Shown: one piece after another, positions 43,420 through 52,368 of the stretch
Layout: the number at the start of each line of letters is the position of its first letter
Numbering within the stretch: position 1 is the stretch's first letter
Assembly (NCBI GenBank): GCA_017792445.1
Contig: CP051232.1
Span: 2,826,001 to 2,890,000 of the forward strand
Reading direction: 5' to 3'
Origin: Maritimibacter sp.
GTDB lineage: Bacteria; Pseudomonadota; Alphaproteobacteria; Rhodobacterales; Rhodobacteraceae
Length of the DNA: 64,000 nt
Program-made: the position numbers and the translations under genes
The notes under the pieces: generated by a model
Told to the model about the DNA's origin: nothing
Databases searched by the model: none
What the model saw: the letters and a program-made list of their open reading frames with translations, nothing else

Positions 43420-44021
43420 GACAGCAAGCCCGCCGCGGTGACCAGAGCCTGCGCGACGTCCGCGACCTTGCGGCCCTGATCCATTGCGGTCTTGCGCAGC
43501 AGGGCATAGGCCTCTTCCTCGTTGAGGCCCTTTGCCTTCATCAGCATGCCCTTGGCGCGGTCGATCACCTTGCGCTCTTCCAAAGCGCGCTTGGTTTCGG
43601 CCAGTTCGGTTCGGATCCGCTGGAACATGCGGAACCGGGCGACCGCCGCGTCAAGGATCGGCTTCAGGCGGTCGGGCTTCAGCCCGTCGACGACATAGGC
43701 GGACACGCCCGCTTCGATCGCGGCGTCGGTCAGGCCCTCGGCGGACTTGTCGACGAACATCGCGACCGGGCGGTCCAGCGGGCCCGAGGCCAGCGCCAGT
43801 TCCTCGAGCATATCGCGCGATGGGTTCTCGATGTCGATCAGCACGACGTCGGGATTGTGCTGCTTGATGTGCCGCGACAGCCCGGTGACTTCGGCGATCA
43901 CGTGAATCTCGAAATCGCCGGCTTCGCGAAGGGAGTCGACGATCAGCATCGCGCGGTCCCGGTCGGATTCTACGATGACGATGGAAAGGCCGCGGTCCAT
44001 GGCTTTATCTGGGCTGCTCAT
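43416..44021 (-). CDS. nasT: ANTAR-domain response regulator NasT
   Basis: A 201-aa antiterminator. A receiver-like domain (LSIVIVESDRDRAMLIVDSLRE; VVLIDIENPSRDMLEEL) precedes the C-terminal ANTAR three-helix RNA-binding domain (KRALEERKVIDRAKGMLMKAKGLNEEEAYALLRKTAMDQGRKVADVAQ in outline). The start ATG 44021 (MSSPDK) is favoured over an upstream GTG-type frame; ATG 44000 is also possible. It should act on the leader RNA described before nrtA. Confidence 0.93.
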   Translation of the reverse strand: MSSPDKAMDRGLSIVIVESDRDRAMLIVDSLREAGDFEIHVIAEVTGLSRHIKQHNPDVVLIDIENPSRDMLEELALASGPLDRPVAMFVDKSAEGLTDAAIEAGVSAYVVDGLKPDRLKPILDAAVARFRMFQRIRTELAETKRALEERKVIDRAKGMLMKAKGLNEEEAYALLRKTAMDQGRKVADVAQALVTAAGLLS

Positions 44022-44107
44022 GCGTGTGGATGTAAATCGCGGACGCGCGCACGGCAACGCGCCTCTACGTCCTAGCCCCGGGAAAACGCATTTCTGAGGG
44101 CAAGTGC

Positions 44108-45148
44108 CTAAGAAATAGCGCCTTCTCTGGCGATGATCTTCTCGGCTTTCGGAAGCAGAGGTTCGATATACTCCAAAACCTCGGCCAGAATGGCTGGATC
44201 CGGGGACTCGAGATCGATCTCGTTCGGCACCGGGTTAAGGGTGCCGTGTATCTCGGCCCAGGGCGTGCCCCAGTACCGCAGCGCGACTTCGTCGTTCCCG
44301 GCGGCAAACCGCGCCCGCGCGTCTTCAGCGGTTTCGGGCGAGAAGCCCATGAACTTTTCAGAGTTCCAGCCCAGCCCGAAGTCGGATTTGCGCATCTCCA
44401 CCGTCAGGCGGCGCAACTCGTCGAGGCGTCTCTGCCTCTCGCCGGGTCCGCGTTTCTTCAGGCGCCGGTTCAGCCGGGTCTTGTGCGCGAACAGGCGTGC
44501 CGCGAAGATCGTCTTGGGGCCCATGCTTTCATTCGCGCGCGCCACGTCCTTTTCGTCGAACGGCCCGACGCCCAGCGTCTCGCACAGGACCGACTGGATC
44601 GTCCGGCCCGGCGGCGGGAACGGGAACACGCGCAACTCGGCGTTCAGCTTCTCAAGCCGGTTCGTCATGCGGTCGTAATTGAAGATGACGTTGTTCTTCC
44701 AGCGGTTCAGGTAGGCCTCGAACGGGCCGACGGTGATGAAACGCTTGGCTTCCTGACAGTAGCGGCTGTTGATGTAGCTGACCTGATCGCGCAAGAACAG
44801 GATCAGGACCACGCGGTAGCCAAGGCTTTCCAGATAGGCCATCAGCCGGTTGGCGCGGTTCGTCGCCAGCATCGACCGGGTGAAGTGCTCGGCGCTCAGC
44901 AGGACGTCTTCGGGCCGGTTCTTGATCTCTGCGCCCAGCTTCTGCCAGATCTCGGGAACGTCAGAGTCCGGCAGCCATTCGCGGATCGGGGCGGACAGGT
45001 GCTTGTGCTGCGCTTCCTTCCGCATCCGGCCCGTTTCGGGCACGTAGATGCCTGCATCCAGCAGCTGTTTCAGGTGCAGATGCATCCAGCGCTGAATAAA
45101 GGTGGTGCCGGTCTTGTGGGTGCCGATATGGATGAACGCCGTCTTCAT
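44108..45148 (-). CDS. Sulfotransferase-family protein
   Basis: A 346-aa protein with the N-terminal PAPS-binding P-loop FIHIGTHKTGTTFIQ, as in bacterial sulfotransferase-like proteins of the P-loop NTPase fold, and LRDQVSYINSRYCQEAK resembling the 3'-phosphate-binding segment. The substrate is unknown; relatives are linked to polysaccharide or lipid modification. A GTG at 45157 is the alternative start. It stands alone between nasT and the feruloyl-CoA synthase gene. Confidence 0.72.
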   Translation of the reverse strand: MKTAFIHIGTHKTGTTFIQRWMHLHLKQLLDAGIYVPETGRMRKEAQHKHLSAPIREWLPDSDVPEIWQKLGAEIKNRPEDVLLSAEHFTRSMLATNRANRLMAYLESLGYRVVLILFLRDQVSYINSRYCQEAKRFITVGPFEAYLNRWKNNVIFNYDRMTNRLEKLNAELRVFPFPPPGRTIQSVLCETLGVGPFDEKDVARANESMGPKTIFAARLFAHKTRLNRRLKKRGPGERQRRLDELRRLTVEMRKSDFGLGWNSEKFMGFSPETAEDARARFAAGNDEVALRYWGTPWAEIHGTLNPVPNEIDLESPDPAILAEVLEYIEPLLPKAEKIIAREGAIS

Positions 45149-45220
45149 GCGCGGCACTCAGACCTTGAAACCGAAGCAACGTCAATAGCGGCCGGCGGGT
45201 GTCGCCGGCCGCCGGTGGGA

Positions 45221-47053
45221 TCAGCCCTGACCCGAGAAGATCACGTGATCGTCGTCGGTATAAAGCGTCATCGCGAACTCGGCGTGGTTGCGCAGAACGG
45301 CGCGCTGGTTGACCGAGCCCTTGTCGGTCACTTCGCCGCGGTCAAGGTTCAGCGGCTCGGTCATGATGATGACCTGCGGAATGCGCATCGACGAGCCGGT
45401 GGCCGTCTTGTTGTACTCGGCCAGCCGTCCGGCGATGGCGCTGCGAAGCTGGGGATGGTTGAACAGCGTCTCGTCGTCCATCGAGGCGCCTCCGTCGACG
45501 ACCTTCTCGATGGCAGGGCGGAAGGGCACCAGCATCGCGCCAAGGCTTTCGTGCCCTTCGCCGACGATGACCACGTCGCGGGCCAGACCGCCAAGCGCGT
45601 CGGTCAGCTTGGCGCGCAGCGTGCCGACCGAAACCCACGTGCCGGTTGCCAGCTTGAAGTTCTCGGCCACGCGGCCGTCGAAGTAGAAGCCCTTGGACGG
45701 GTCGTCCGGATCGGCGAAGCGCAACGCATCGCCCATCATGTAGAAGCCCTCGTCGTCGAAATGCTCGGCCGATGTCTTCGGATCGCGCCAGTAACCCGGC
45801 GTGACCGAGGGGCTTTTCACCCGCGCTTCCCACTTTCCTTCGTTCGGCACCAGCTTGAGGATCACCTCTCGCGAGGGGATGCCGACGTTGCCGGGCTTGT
45901 CCTGCGGCTCGGTGCAGAAGAAGGCGAAAGGCGCCGTCTCGGTCGAGCCAAGGCCGGTGGCAAGCAGCACGCGCTCGCCGGTGGTTTCGACCGCCAGCCG
46001 GTCAAGGTCCGCCCAGGTGTGTTCGGCCATGGCCGCGCCGGCGTACATCATCAGCTTGAGGTTCTTGAAGAACGACTTCCGAAGGTCTTCGTTCTCCTTC
46101 ATCGCGTGAACCAGCATTTCGTAGCCCACGGGCACGTTGAAATACCAGTTGGGCGAGACGTCCAGCAGGTTGCGGACCGTCAGGTCAATCGCACCCGGCG
46201 CGGGTTTGCCGCCGTCGATATAGTAGCTGCCGCCGTTGTAGATGTTCATGTTGAACACCTTGTTGCCCGCCGCCACGTGGTTCCACGGCGCCCAGTCCAG
46301 CAGCACCGGCGGCTCTTCGCGGAAGTAGCGGAAGCAGTCGGCGACGATCTCCTGGTTCGAGCACAGCATCTTCTGCGTGGTGATCACGGCCTTCGGGTTG
46401 CCCGTGGTGCCCGAGGTGAAGACGAACTTCGCCACGGTATCCGGGCCGGTCGCCGCGTTGGCGGCCTCGACCGCGTCGGTGGGCTTGGTGTCCAGCACGG
46501 CTTCCCACGACATCGCCAGCTTGTCGCCCTCGACGCCAAAGCGCGGGACGTCCGGAATCACCGCATCTACGGCGGGGGCGAAGCGTTCCATGTTCTCGGC
46601 GAAGACGGCGCCGGGGGTGATCTGGTCGCAGACCGACTTCAGCTTTTCATAGCCGCTGGACACCAGCGCATAGGCCGGGGCGATGGCGGCCGAGGGCACG
46701 CCCACATACTGCGCGCCAAGCGCCATCACGGCGTGGGCGATAGAGTTGCCCGACAGGATCAGCAGGGGCCGATCTTCGGACAGCCCATGGTCCAGAAGAA
46801 CCTGCCCGATGGCGCGGATGTCCTTCAGAAGCTGGGAATAACTGACGTGGTACCACTGGGTATCGGGGCCGCGTTCGGCCATCCACGTCCGGTCGGGCGC
46901 GGTCTCGGCCCAGTATTTGATCCGGTCCGACAGGCGGGCAGGGTAAGGGTCAAGGTCGCCCTTCTGCCACACGAGGATGCATCCATCGTCGCGCTTTTCC
47001 CATTCGACTTCGGCATCCCACAGTTCGACACTGCGCAGGCGTGATTCGGTCAT
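45221..47053 (-). CDS. fcs: Feruloyl-CoA synthase (acyl-CoA synthetase, ANL family)
   Basis: A 610-aa adenylating CoA ligase. The P-loop FVFTSGTTGNPKAVI, the LGSTETAPFA motif and the hinge/GYWRDPK...YFDGRVAENFKLATGTWVSVG segment are all present. The overall type, with an N-terminal LWDAEVEWEKRDDGCILVWQKGDL opening, is the long feruloyl-CoA synthase form. It would activate ferulate, coumarate or caffeate. It is divergent from the crotonase-MarR-amidohydrolase-TRAP operon, with which it should be co-regulated. Confidence 0.87.
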   Translation of the reverse strand: MTESRLRSVELWDAEVEWEKRDDGCILVWQKGDLDPYPARLSDRIKYWAETAPDRTWMAERGPDTQWYHVSYSQLLKDIRAIGQVLLDHGLSEDRPLLILSGNSIAHAVMALGAQYVGVPSAAIAPAYALVSSGYEKLKSVCDQITPGAVFAENMERFAPAVDAVIPDVPRFGVEGDKLAMSWEAVLDTKPTDAVEAANAATGPDTVAKFVFTSGTTGNPKAVITTQKMLCSNQEIVADCFRYFREEPPVLLDWAPWNHVAAGNKVFNMNIYNGGSYYIDGGKPAPGAIDLTVRNLLDVSPNWYFNVPVGYEMLVHAMKENEDLRKSFFKNLKLMMYAGAAMAEHTWADLDRLAVETTGERVLLATGLGSTETAPFAFFCTEPQDKPGNVGIPSREVILKLVPNEGKWEARVKSPSVTPGYWRDPKTSAEHFDDEGFYMMGDALRFADPDDPSKGFYFDGRVAENFKLATGTWVSVGTLRAKLTDALGGLARDVVIVGEGHESLGAMLVPFRPAIEKVVDGGASMDDETLFNHPQLRSAIAGRLAEYNKTATGSSMRIPQVIIMTEPLNLDRGEVTDKGSVNQRAVLRNHAEFAMTLYTDDDHVIFSGQG

Positions 47054-47179
47054 CCGCTCCTCCCTCTTCAGAAATTAGTTTACAGAAAAACATTTTCCAT
47101 GGATAGTGAAATCGCGGCGAGTCGTGTATTTTGCGCCGTGGGAGGCTCAGTGAGTGTACTGGGGAGGATGAAGGATCGC
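47054..47179. promoter_or_regulatory. Divergent promoter region of the hydroxycinnamate cluster
   Basis: A 126-bp divergent intergenic region whose left part (47070-47110, GAAATTAGTTTACAGAAAAA and following) is AT-rich. It is the logical binding place for the MarR-type regulator encoded just downstream. I see no clean palindrome, so no operator is called. Confidence 0.5.
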
Positions 47180-47959
47180 ATGAAATATCTGGACTATGAA
47201 CTGCGTGGCGACGTCGCGCTGATCGGGCTGAACCGCCCTGACAAGCGCAACGCCATCTCGGACGCCTTCATCGAGGAACTCGACACCGTCATCACCCGTG
47301 CGAACGGCGAGGCGAAGGCTGGCGTGATCTATGGCCACGGCCCGCATTTCTGCGCCGGTCTCGATCTGGCGGAGCATGTCCAGAAGACCCCGTTCGAGGG
47401 TGTCCACGGCTCGCGCCGCTGGCACGAGGTGTTCGGCCGGATCGAACGCGGCAAGCTGCCGTGGTTCTCGGCGCTGCACGGCGCGGTTGTCGGCGGCGGG
47501 CTGGAACTGGCCTCGTCGACCCATGTGCGCGTTGCGGACGCCACCGCGTTCTTCGCTCTGCCGGAAGGCCAGCGGGGTATCTACGTGGGCGGTGGCGCCT
47601 CGGTGCGCACCGCGCGGCTGATGGGGCAGGCGCGGATGACCGACCTGATGCTGACCGGCCGGTCCGTCGATGCCGACACCGCCGAGCGCTGGAACATCGT
47701 CCAGTACGTCGTGCCCGAGGGCGAGGCGCTGGAGAAGGCGGTCGAACTGGCCGGCAAGGCCGCGTCGAACGCCGAGTTCTCGAACTACGCGATCATTCAG
47801 GCGCTGCCCCGCATCCAGGATATGTCGGCGGACGATGGCCTGTTCGTGGAGAGCTTCATCGCCTCTTTCGCCGCCACCACCCCGGAAGCCGAAGCGCGCC
47901 TGCAGGCCTTCCTGCAGAAGAAGGTCGGCAAGGTGGGCCGCCCGGACGAGAAGAAATGA
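47180..47959 (+). CDS. Crotonase-family enoyl-CoA hydratase (hydroxycinnamoyl-CoA type)
   Basis: A 259-aa crotonase. The oxyanion-hole segments (HFCAGLDLAEH and GAVVGGGLELASS) and both candidate catalytic glutamates (GGGLELAS and ALPEGQRG) are present, so hydratase activity is plausible. Next to feruloyl-CoA synthase it likely hydrates feruloyl- or coumaroyl-CoA, possibly with retro-aldol cleavage to the aldehyde; it is not clearly the Pseudomonas hydratase-lyase (Ech) by eye. ATG 47180 is chosen (GAAGGA just upstream); ATG 47168 is in frame too. Its stop overlaps the marR start. Confidence 0.83.
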   Translation: MKYLDYELRGDVALIGLNRPDKRNAISDAFIEELDTVITRANGEAKAGVIYGHGPHFCAGLDLAEHVQKTPFEGVHGSRRWHEVFGRIERGKLPWFSALHGAVVGGGLELASSTHVRVADATAFFALPEGQRGIYVGGGASVRTARLMGQARMTDLMLTGRSVDADTAERWNIVQYVVPEGEALEKAVELAGKAASNAEFSNYAIIQALPRIQDMSADDGLFVESFIASFAATTPEAEARLQAFLQKKVGKVGRPDEKK

Positions 47960-48426
47960 ACGTCCAGCCCGCCAGCGGAATGGACGAGGACTCCATCCGC
48001 TTTGGCGAGCTTGGCCAGTCGGTCGGCTTCCTGCTGCGTATCGCGCAGCTGCAAAGTTTCGACCTCTTCTTCCAGCGGCTGGCCCACCATGGGCTGAAGC
48101 CGGGAGAGTTCACCGTGCTGTGGGTCGTCGGGCTGAACCCCGGCCTGCGGCAGGGAACGATCGCGGCGCGTTTGCGGATCAAGCCCGCGCACATGACCAA
48201 GCTTGTGCACCGCATGGTCGAGGCAGGGTATGTGCAGCGCAACGTGCTTGACCACGACCGGCGCTCGGTGCGCCTGTCGCTGACCGAGATGGGGGACACC
48301 TTCGTGCAATCGCACAAGCAGGCCTTCCTCGAGTTTCACCAGGCGGAACGCCTGAACCTGACGGATGCGGAGTTTGCCACGCTGATGCAGCTTCTCGGCA
48401 AACTGACCGGTATTGACGACACCTGA
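47956..48426 (+). CDS. MarR-family transcriptional regulator
   Basis: A 156-aa winged-helix regulator. It has the dimerisation helices (LGQSVGFLLRIAQLQSFDLFFQRLA), the HTH (RQGTIAARLRIKPAHMTKLVHRMVEAGYV) and the wing RNVLDHDRRSVRLSLTEMG. In ferulate/coumarate clusters such regulators (FerR, CouR, HcaR) release DNA on binding the CoA thioester. The start overlaps the crotonase stop (ATGA). Confidence 0.92.
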   Translation: MNVQPASGMDEDSIRFGELGQSVGFLLRIAQLQSFDLFFQRLAHHGLKPGEFTVLWVVGLNPGLRQGTIAARLRIKPAHMTKLVHRMVEAGYVQRNVLDHDRRSVRLSLTEMGDTFVQSHKQAFLEFHQAERLNLTDAEFATLMQLLGKLTGIDDT

Positions 48427-48451
48427 CGAAGGTCGGGGAGGAGACAGACAG

Positions 48452-49330
48452 ATGATCAACGCAGACGAGCTGATCGCGATCGACATTCACACCCACGCCG
48501 AAGAGCCGTGCTGCGGCCAGCGTGACGACGGCTATGACGAATTCCAGGCCGGGATGGCGAAGTATTTCCGCAATCCCGCCGGCAAGGACGGGATGCTGCC
48601 CTCGGTGCAGCAGACCGCCGAGTACTTCCGCGAGCGCAAGATCGGCGCGGTGATCTTCCCGGTTGACGCCGAGCGCGAGACCGGCTTCCGCCGCTATTCC
48701 AACGAGGAAGTCGCCGAGATCTGCGCCGAGAACAGCGACATCCTGATCCCCTTCGCCTCGGTCGATCCGTGGAAGGGCAAGGCCGGCATCCGCGAGATCC
48801 GCCGCCTGTGCCGGGACTTCGGCGTCTACGGCTTCAAGTTCCACCCGACGATGCAGGGCTTCTGGCCGAACGAGCGCCAGTTCTACCCGATTTACGAGGC
48901 CATTCAGGACGAGGGCAAGATCGCCCTGTTCCACACCGGCCAGACCGGCGTCGGCTCGGGCATGCCCGGCGGTATGGGGATGCGGCTGAAGTACTCCAAC
49001 CCGATGGCGATCGACGACGTCGCGGCGGACTTCCCGGATCTGAAGATCATCATGGCTCACCCTGCCTTCCCCTGGCAGGAAGAGGCGCTGGCGGTCTGCC
49101 AGCACAAGCCCAACGTCTACATCGACCTTAGCGGCTGGTCGCCGAAGTACTTCCCGGAAATCCTGGTGAAATACGCGAATTCGCTGATCAAGAAGAAGGT
49201 CCTGTTCGGGTCGGACTGGCCGGCGATCACGCCGGACCGCTGGCTTTCGGATTTTGAGAATGCGCCCTTCAGGGACGAGGTTCGCCCGCTCATCCTGAAG
49301 GACAATGCGCGCCGGTTGCTGAACATCTAG
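48452..49330 (+). CDS. Amidohydrolase_2-family metal-dependent hydrolase
   Basis: A 292-aa TIM-barrel hydrolase of the ACMSD/LigW-like family. The metal motif His-x-His is in IDIHTHAEE, further ligands are His in GFKFHPTMQ, His in ALFHTGQTG, His in IMAHPAFPW and Asp in LFGSDWP. In hydroxycinnamate clusters an amidohydrolase of this kind (CouO in Rhodococcus) is proposed to cleave the beta-keto acyl-CoA, releasing the benzoate without an aldehyde step. The same role here is inferred. GGGGAGGAG precedes ATG 48452. Confidence 0.85.
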   Translation: MINADELIAIDIHTHAEEPCCGQRDDGYDEFQAGMAKYFRNPAGKDGMLPSVQQTAEYFRERKIGAVIFPVDAERETGFRRYSNEEVAEICAENSDILIPFASVDPWKGKAGIREIRRLCRDFGVYGFKFHPTMQGFWPNERQFYPIYEAIQDEGKIALFHTGQTGVGSGMPGGMGMRLKYSNPMAIDDVAADFPDLKIIMAHPAFPWQEEALAVCQHKPNVYIDLSGWSPKYFPEILVKYANSLIKKKVLFGSDWPAITPDRWLSDFENAPFRDEVRPLILKDNARRLLNI

Positions 49331-49374
49331 CGGCACCGGCACAGGGTACGGGCGGATCATTAGGGAGGAGATCC

Positions 49375-50502
49375 ATGCTGAACTTCAAGACACTGACGAC
49401 CGGTCTCGCGCTTGCCGCGGCGCTGGGCGTTTCCGCCGAAGCGCGCGACTTGCGTCTTGCGCCCGCCGCGCCGCCGGCCCACCCGGCCAATGGCGTCATG
49501 TACACCAACTTCGCCAAGTACCTGCCCGAGGAAAGCGACGGCCGCCTGACCGGCACGATCCTTGGCCCCGAGGTAGTGAACCTTGGCCAGATGAAGGACG
49601 CGCTGCAAAGCCAGATCGCCGAGGTCGGCAACCTGCTGCCGCTGTACTTCCCGGCGGACTTCCCGAACATGGCGCTGACCGGCGAGCTGTCGCTGATGGG
49701 CACCAACAGCCAGGCCACCGCCGCCGCCGTGACCGAGTTCATGGTGTTCTGCGAGGAATGCCAGAAAGAGATGCGCGACTTCGGCATCGTTTTCCTTGGC
49801 TCGGGCGCGTCCGACCTTTACGAGATCCTGTCGACCAAGCCGGTGAAGACCGCCGATGACCTGAAGGGCCTGCGCCTGCGGTCGGGCGGCGCGCCGTGGG
49901 GCCGCTTCGCCGAGCACTTCGGCGCCGTGCCTGCCCAGATGTCGGTGTTCGACCAGTTCGAGGCCGTCAGCCAGGGCGTCATCGACGGCACCATGGCCTC
50001 GATCGCTGACCTGATTTCGTTCCGGATGGTCGAGGTGATCGACTATGTCACCTACGTCCCGATGGGCATGTACCAGTCGACCTCGAACTTCGCGACGTCG
50101 ACGATGACGTGGGACACGCTGTCGCCCGAGGATCGCGCCGCGATGGTCCGCGCCGCGAACCGCGCCAACACCGACTTCACGCACCGCTGGTCGGCGACCA
50201 TGCCCGCCGAGGCCGAGGAAGCCGCGAAAGAGGCCGGTATCGAGTTCGTCGAACCCGATCCGTCGCTGGTCGAGGCGATCAAGGAGTTCATCGCGACCGA
50301 GCCCGCCACGGCGGCCGGCCTTGCAAGCTCGAACTTCGGCATCGAGGACGGCGAGGAGCGCATCGCGCAGTTCCTCGAACTGGTCGAAAAGTGGACCGTC
50401 GTGGCCGAGGAGGTCGACAACGACCCGGTCGCCATGGCCGAACGTATCCAGGCCGAGGTCTGGGACAAGGTCGACTACACCACCTACGGCACCGCCATGT
50501 AA
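49375..50502 (+). CDS. dctP: TRAP transporter substrate-binding protein (DctP family)
   Basis: A 375-aa periplasmic protein with a signal peptide (MLNFKTLTTGLALAAALGVSAEA). The DctP core is seen in LKGLRLRSGGAPWGRFAEHFGAVPAQMS, where the conserved Arg would bind a carboxylate. With the catabolic neighbours, an aromatic or phenylpropanoid acid is the likely ligand. A strong hairpin follows the gene. Confidence 0.92.
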   Translation: MLNFKTLTTGLALAAALGVSAEARDLRLAPAAPPAHPANGVMYTNFAKYLPEESDGRLTGTILGPEVVNLGQMKDALQSQIAEVGNLLPLYFPADFPNMALTGELSLMGTNSQATAAAVTEFMVFCEECQKEMRDFGIVFLGSGASDLYEILSTKPVKTADDLKGLRLRSGGAPWGRFAEHFGAVPAQMSVFDQFEAVSQGVIDGTMASIADLISFRMVEVIDYVTYVPMGMYQSTSNFATSTMTWDTLSPEDRAAMVRAANRANTDFTHRWSATMPAEAEEAAKEAGIEFVEPDPSLVEAIKEFIATEPATAAGLASSNFGIEDGEERIAQFLELVEKWTVVAEEVDNDPVAMAERIQAEVWDKVDYTTYGTAM

Positions 50503-50510
50503 GGCGCTGC

Positions 50511-50536
50511 GTCCGGGCGCCGCTGCGCGCCCGGAC
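50511..50536 (+). other. Stem-loop after dctP
   Basis: GTCCGGGCGC / GCGCCCGGAC, perfect 10-bp arms with a 6-base loop (CGCTGC), 8 bp past the stop and before the small permease gene. No U-run. It is likely to give higher mRNA levels of the binding protein than of the permeases. Confidence 0.65.
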
Positions 50537-50566
50537 ACACCCGGACTCTGCCACTCGAGACCAGCC

Positions 50567-51070
50567 ATGCACGCCATTCTCAGACTGCGCGATATCGCCC
50601 TTTCCGGCCTTGCCCTGATCGGCGCCGTCGCGGTGATCGCCCTGATGCTGCACGTCGTCGCCGATGTCGCGATGCGCAACCTCACCAACACGCCGATCCC
50701 GGCCACCTTCGAGATCGTGACCCACTACTACATGGTCGCGCTTGCCTTCATTCCGCTGGCGTGGGTCGAACGCTCGGGCGGGATGGTGCAGGTCGAGGTG
50801 ATGGAGGGGCTGATGAGCCCGGCCATGACCCGCGTGTCCGACTGGCTGGTGGCGCTGTTGTCCACCGCTATCTACGTCGCGCTGTTCTGGGTCACGCTTC
50901 AGACCGCGCTGAAGAACTTCGACACCGGCACCTTCGTCATGTCGCAGTCCACCCGTCTGGTGACATGGCCCGGCTATTTCATCCTGCCCGCGGGCTTCGG
51001 TCTTGCGGCGCTGGTGACCGCGCTGCGCTTGATCGCCCCCGACACCGCCAAGCCGGAGGCTGCGAAATGA
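50567..51070 (+). CDS. dctQ: TRAP transporter small permease (DctQ family)
   Basis: A 167-aa membrane protein with four helices in the DctQ layout, for example ALSGLALIGAVAVIALMLHVVADVAMRNL in outline and YFILPAGFGLAALVTALRL at the end. It partners with the large permease DctM. The stop overlaps the dctM start (ATGA). Confidence 0.9.
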   Translation: MHAILRLRDIALSGLALIGAVAVIALMLHVVADVAMRNLTNTPIPATFEIVTHYYMVALAFIPLAWVERSGGMVQVEVMEGLMSPAMTRVSDWLVALLSTAIYVALFWVTLQTALKNFDTGTFVMSQSTRLVTWPGYFILPAGFGLAALVTALRLIAPDTAKPEAAK

Positions 51071-52368
51071 GCGTCGAAACCGGTTTCCTGGGCGTCGCCG
51101 TCCTGTTCCTGCTGCTGGCCCTGCGGGTGCCGGTGGCGCTGGCGCTGGTCGCCGTGTCCTTCGGCGGCACCGCCAAGATGCTGGGCCTCGCACCTGCCAT
51201 CGGCATCCTGTCCAACACCCCGCACAGCTTCGTCGCCAACTGGACCCTGTCGGCGGTGCCGATGTTCCTGCTGATGGGCTTCGTGTCCTACCACGCGGGT
51301 CTGACCGCCGGCCTGTTCGAGGCCGCGAAGGCCGTGCTGCGGAAGATCCCCGGCGCGCTGGCGATCTCGTCGATCTTCGCCTGTTCCGGCTTTGCCGCCG
51401 TCTGCGGCTCGTCGCTGGCGACCGCCGCCGCCATGGGCCGCATCGCGATCCCCGAGATGGTGAAGTCGGGCTACTCGCCCAGCTTCGCCTCGGGCGCCAT
51501 CGCGGCGGGCGGTACCATCGGCGCGCTGATCCCGCCATCGATCCTGATGATCGTCTACGGCGTCTTCGCCGAGACCTCGGTCACCAAGGTCTTCGTCGGC
51601 GGCGTCACCATCGGACTTCTGACGGCCGTGTCCTATTCGGTCGTCGTCCTGCTGACCTGCTGGCGCCGCCCCGACATCGCGCCGCCGCGCCCGCTGGACG
51701 TGGGCGACGTCGACACGATGCGGGCCGTGCTGAACATCTGGCCGGTGCTGCTGCTGATGGTGGTGGTGTTCGGCGGCCTGTTCTCGGGCATCTTCACCGC
51801 CACCGAGGCGGGGGCCGTGGGGGCGTTGGGGTCGATCCTTATCTCGCTGGCGACCCGGCGGCTGACCTTCGGCATCTTCCGCCAGTCGATGATCGAAACG
51901 CTGATGACCGCGTCCTCGCTGTTCATCATCGGCGTCGGCGCCGCGATGTTCACCCGTTTCCTCGGGTTGTCCGGCCTCACCAGCTTCATCTCTTCCGCAG
52001 TCAGCGGGTCCGAGATGTCGTATTTCCACCTGATGCTGATCGTGGTGGTGCTGTACCTTGTGCTCGGCATGTTCATGGAGCCCTTCGGCGCGCTGCTGGT
52101 GACGCTGCCGGTGCTTCTGCCGATCTTCCGTGCCGAGGGGATCGACCTGATCTGGTTCGGCGTCCTCGTGGTGAAGCTCTTGGAAATCGGGATGATCACG
52201 CCGCCCGTCGGCCTGAACGTCTTCGTGATCCGAAACGTCGCCAGCGAGTACGTGTCCGTCCTGCAGATCTTCAAAGGGGTCATCCCCTTCCTGATCGCCG
52301 ACATCGTGGTGGTCGCGATTTGCATCGCGTTCCCCGCCCTCATTCTTTTCCTTCCGGGATTCCTATGA
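51067..52368 (+). CDS. dctM: TRAP transporter large permease (DctM family)
   Basis: A 433-aa protein with about 12 hydrophobic segments. DctM signatures include LALRVPVALALV, FACSGFAAVCGSSLATAAAMGRIAIPEM and AAGGTIGALIPPSILMIVYG, and a second half with MITPPVGLNVFVI. It forms the Na+-coupled transport channel. Its stop overlaps the acyl-CoA dehydrogenase start. Confidence 0.95.
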   Translation: MSVETGFLGVAVLFLLLALRVPVALALVAVSFGGTAKMLGLAPAIGILSNTPHSFVANWTLSAVPMFLLMGFVSYHAGLTAGLFEAAKAVLRKIPGALAISSIFACSGFAAVCGSSLATAAAMGRIAIPEMVKSGYSPSFASGAIAAGGTIGALIPPSILMIVYGVFAETSVTKVFVGGVTIGLLTAVSYSVVVLLTCWRRPDIAPPRPLDVGDVDTMRAVLNIWPVLLLMVVVFGGLFSGIFTATEAGAVGALGSILISLATRRLTFGIFRQSMIETLMTASSLFIIGVGAAMFTRFLGLSGLTSFISSAVSGSEMSYFHLMLIVVVLYLVLGMFMEPFGALLVTLPVLLPIFRAEGIDLIWFGVLVVKLLEIGMITPPVGLNVFVIRNVASEYVSVLQIFKGVIPFLIADIVVVAICIAFPALILFLPGFL

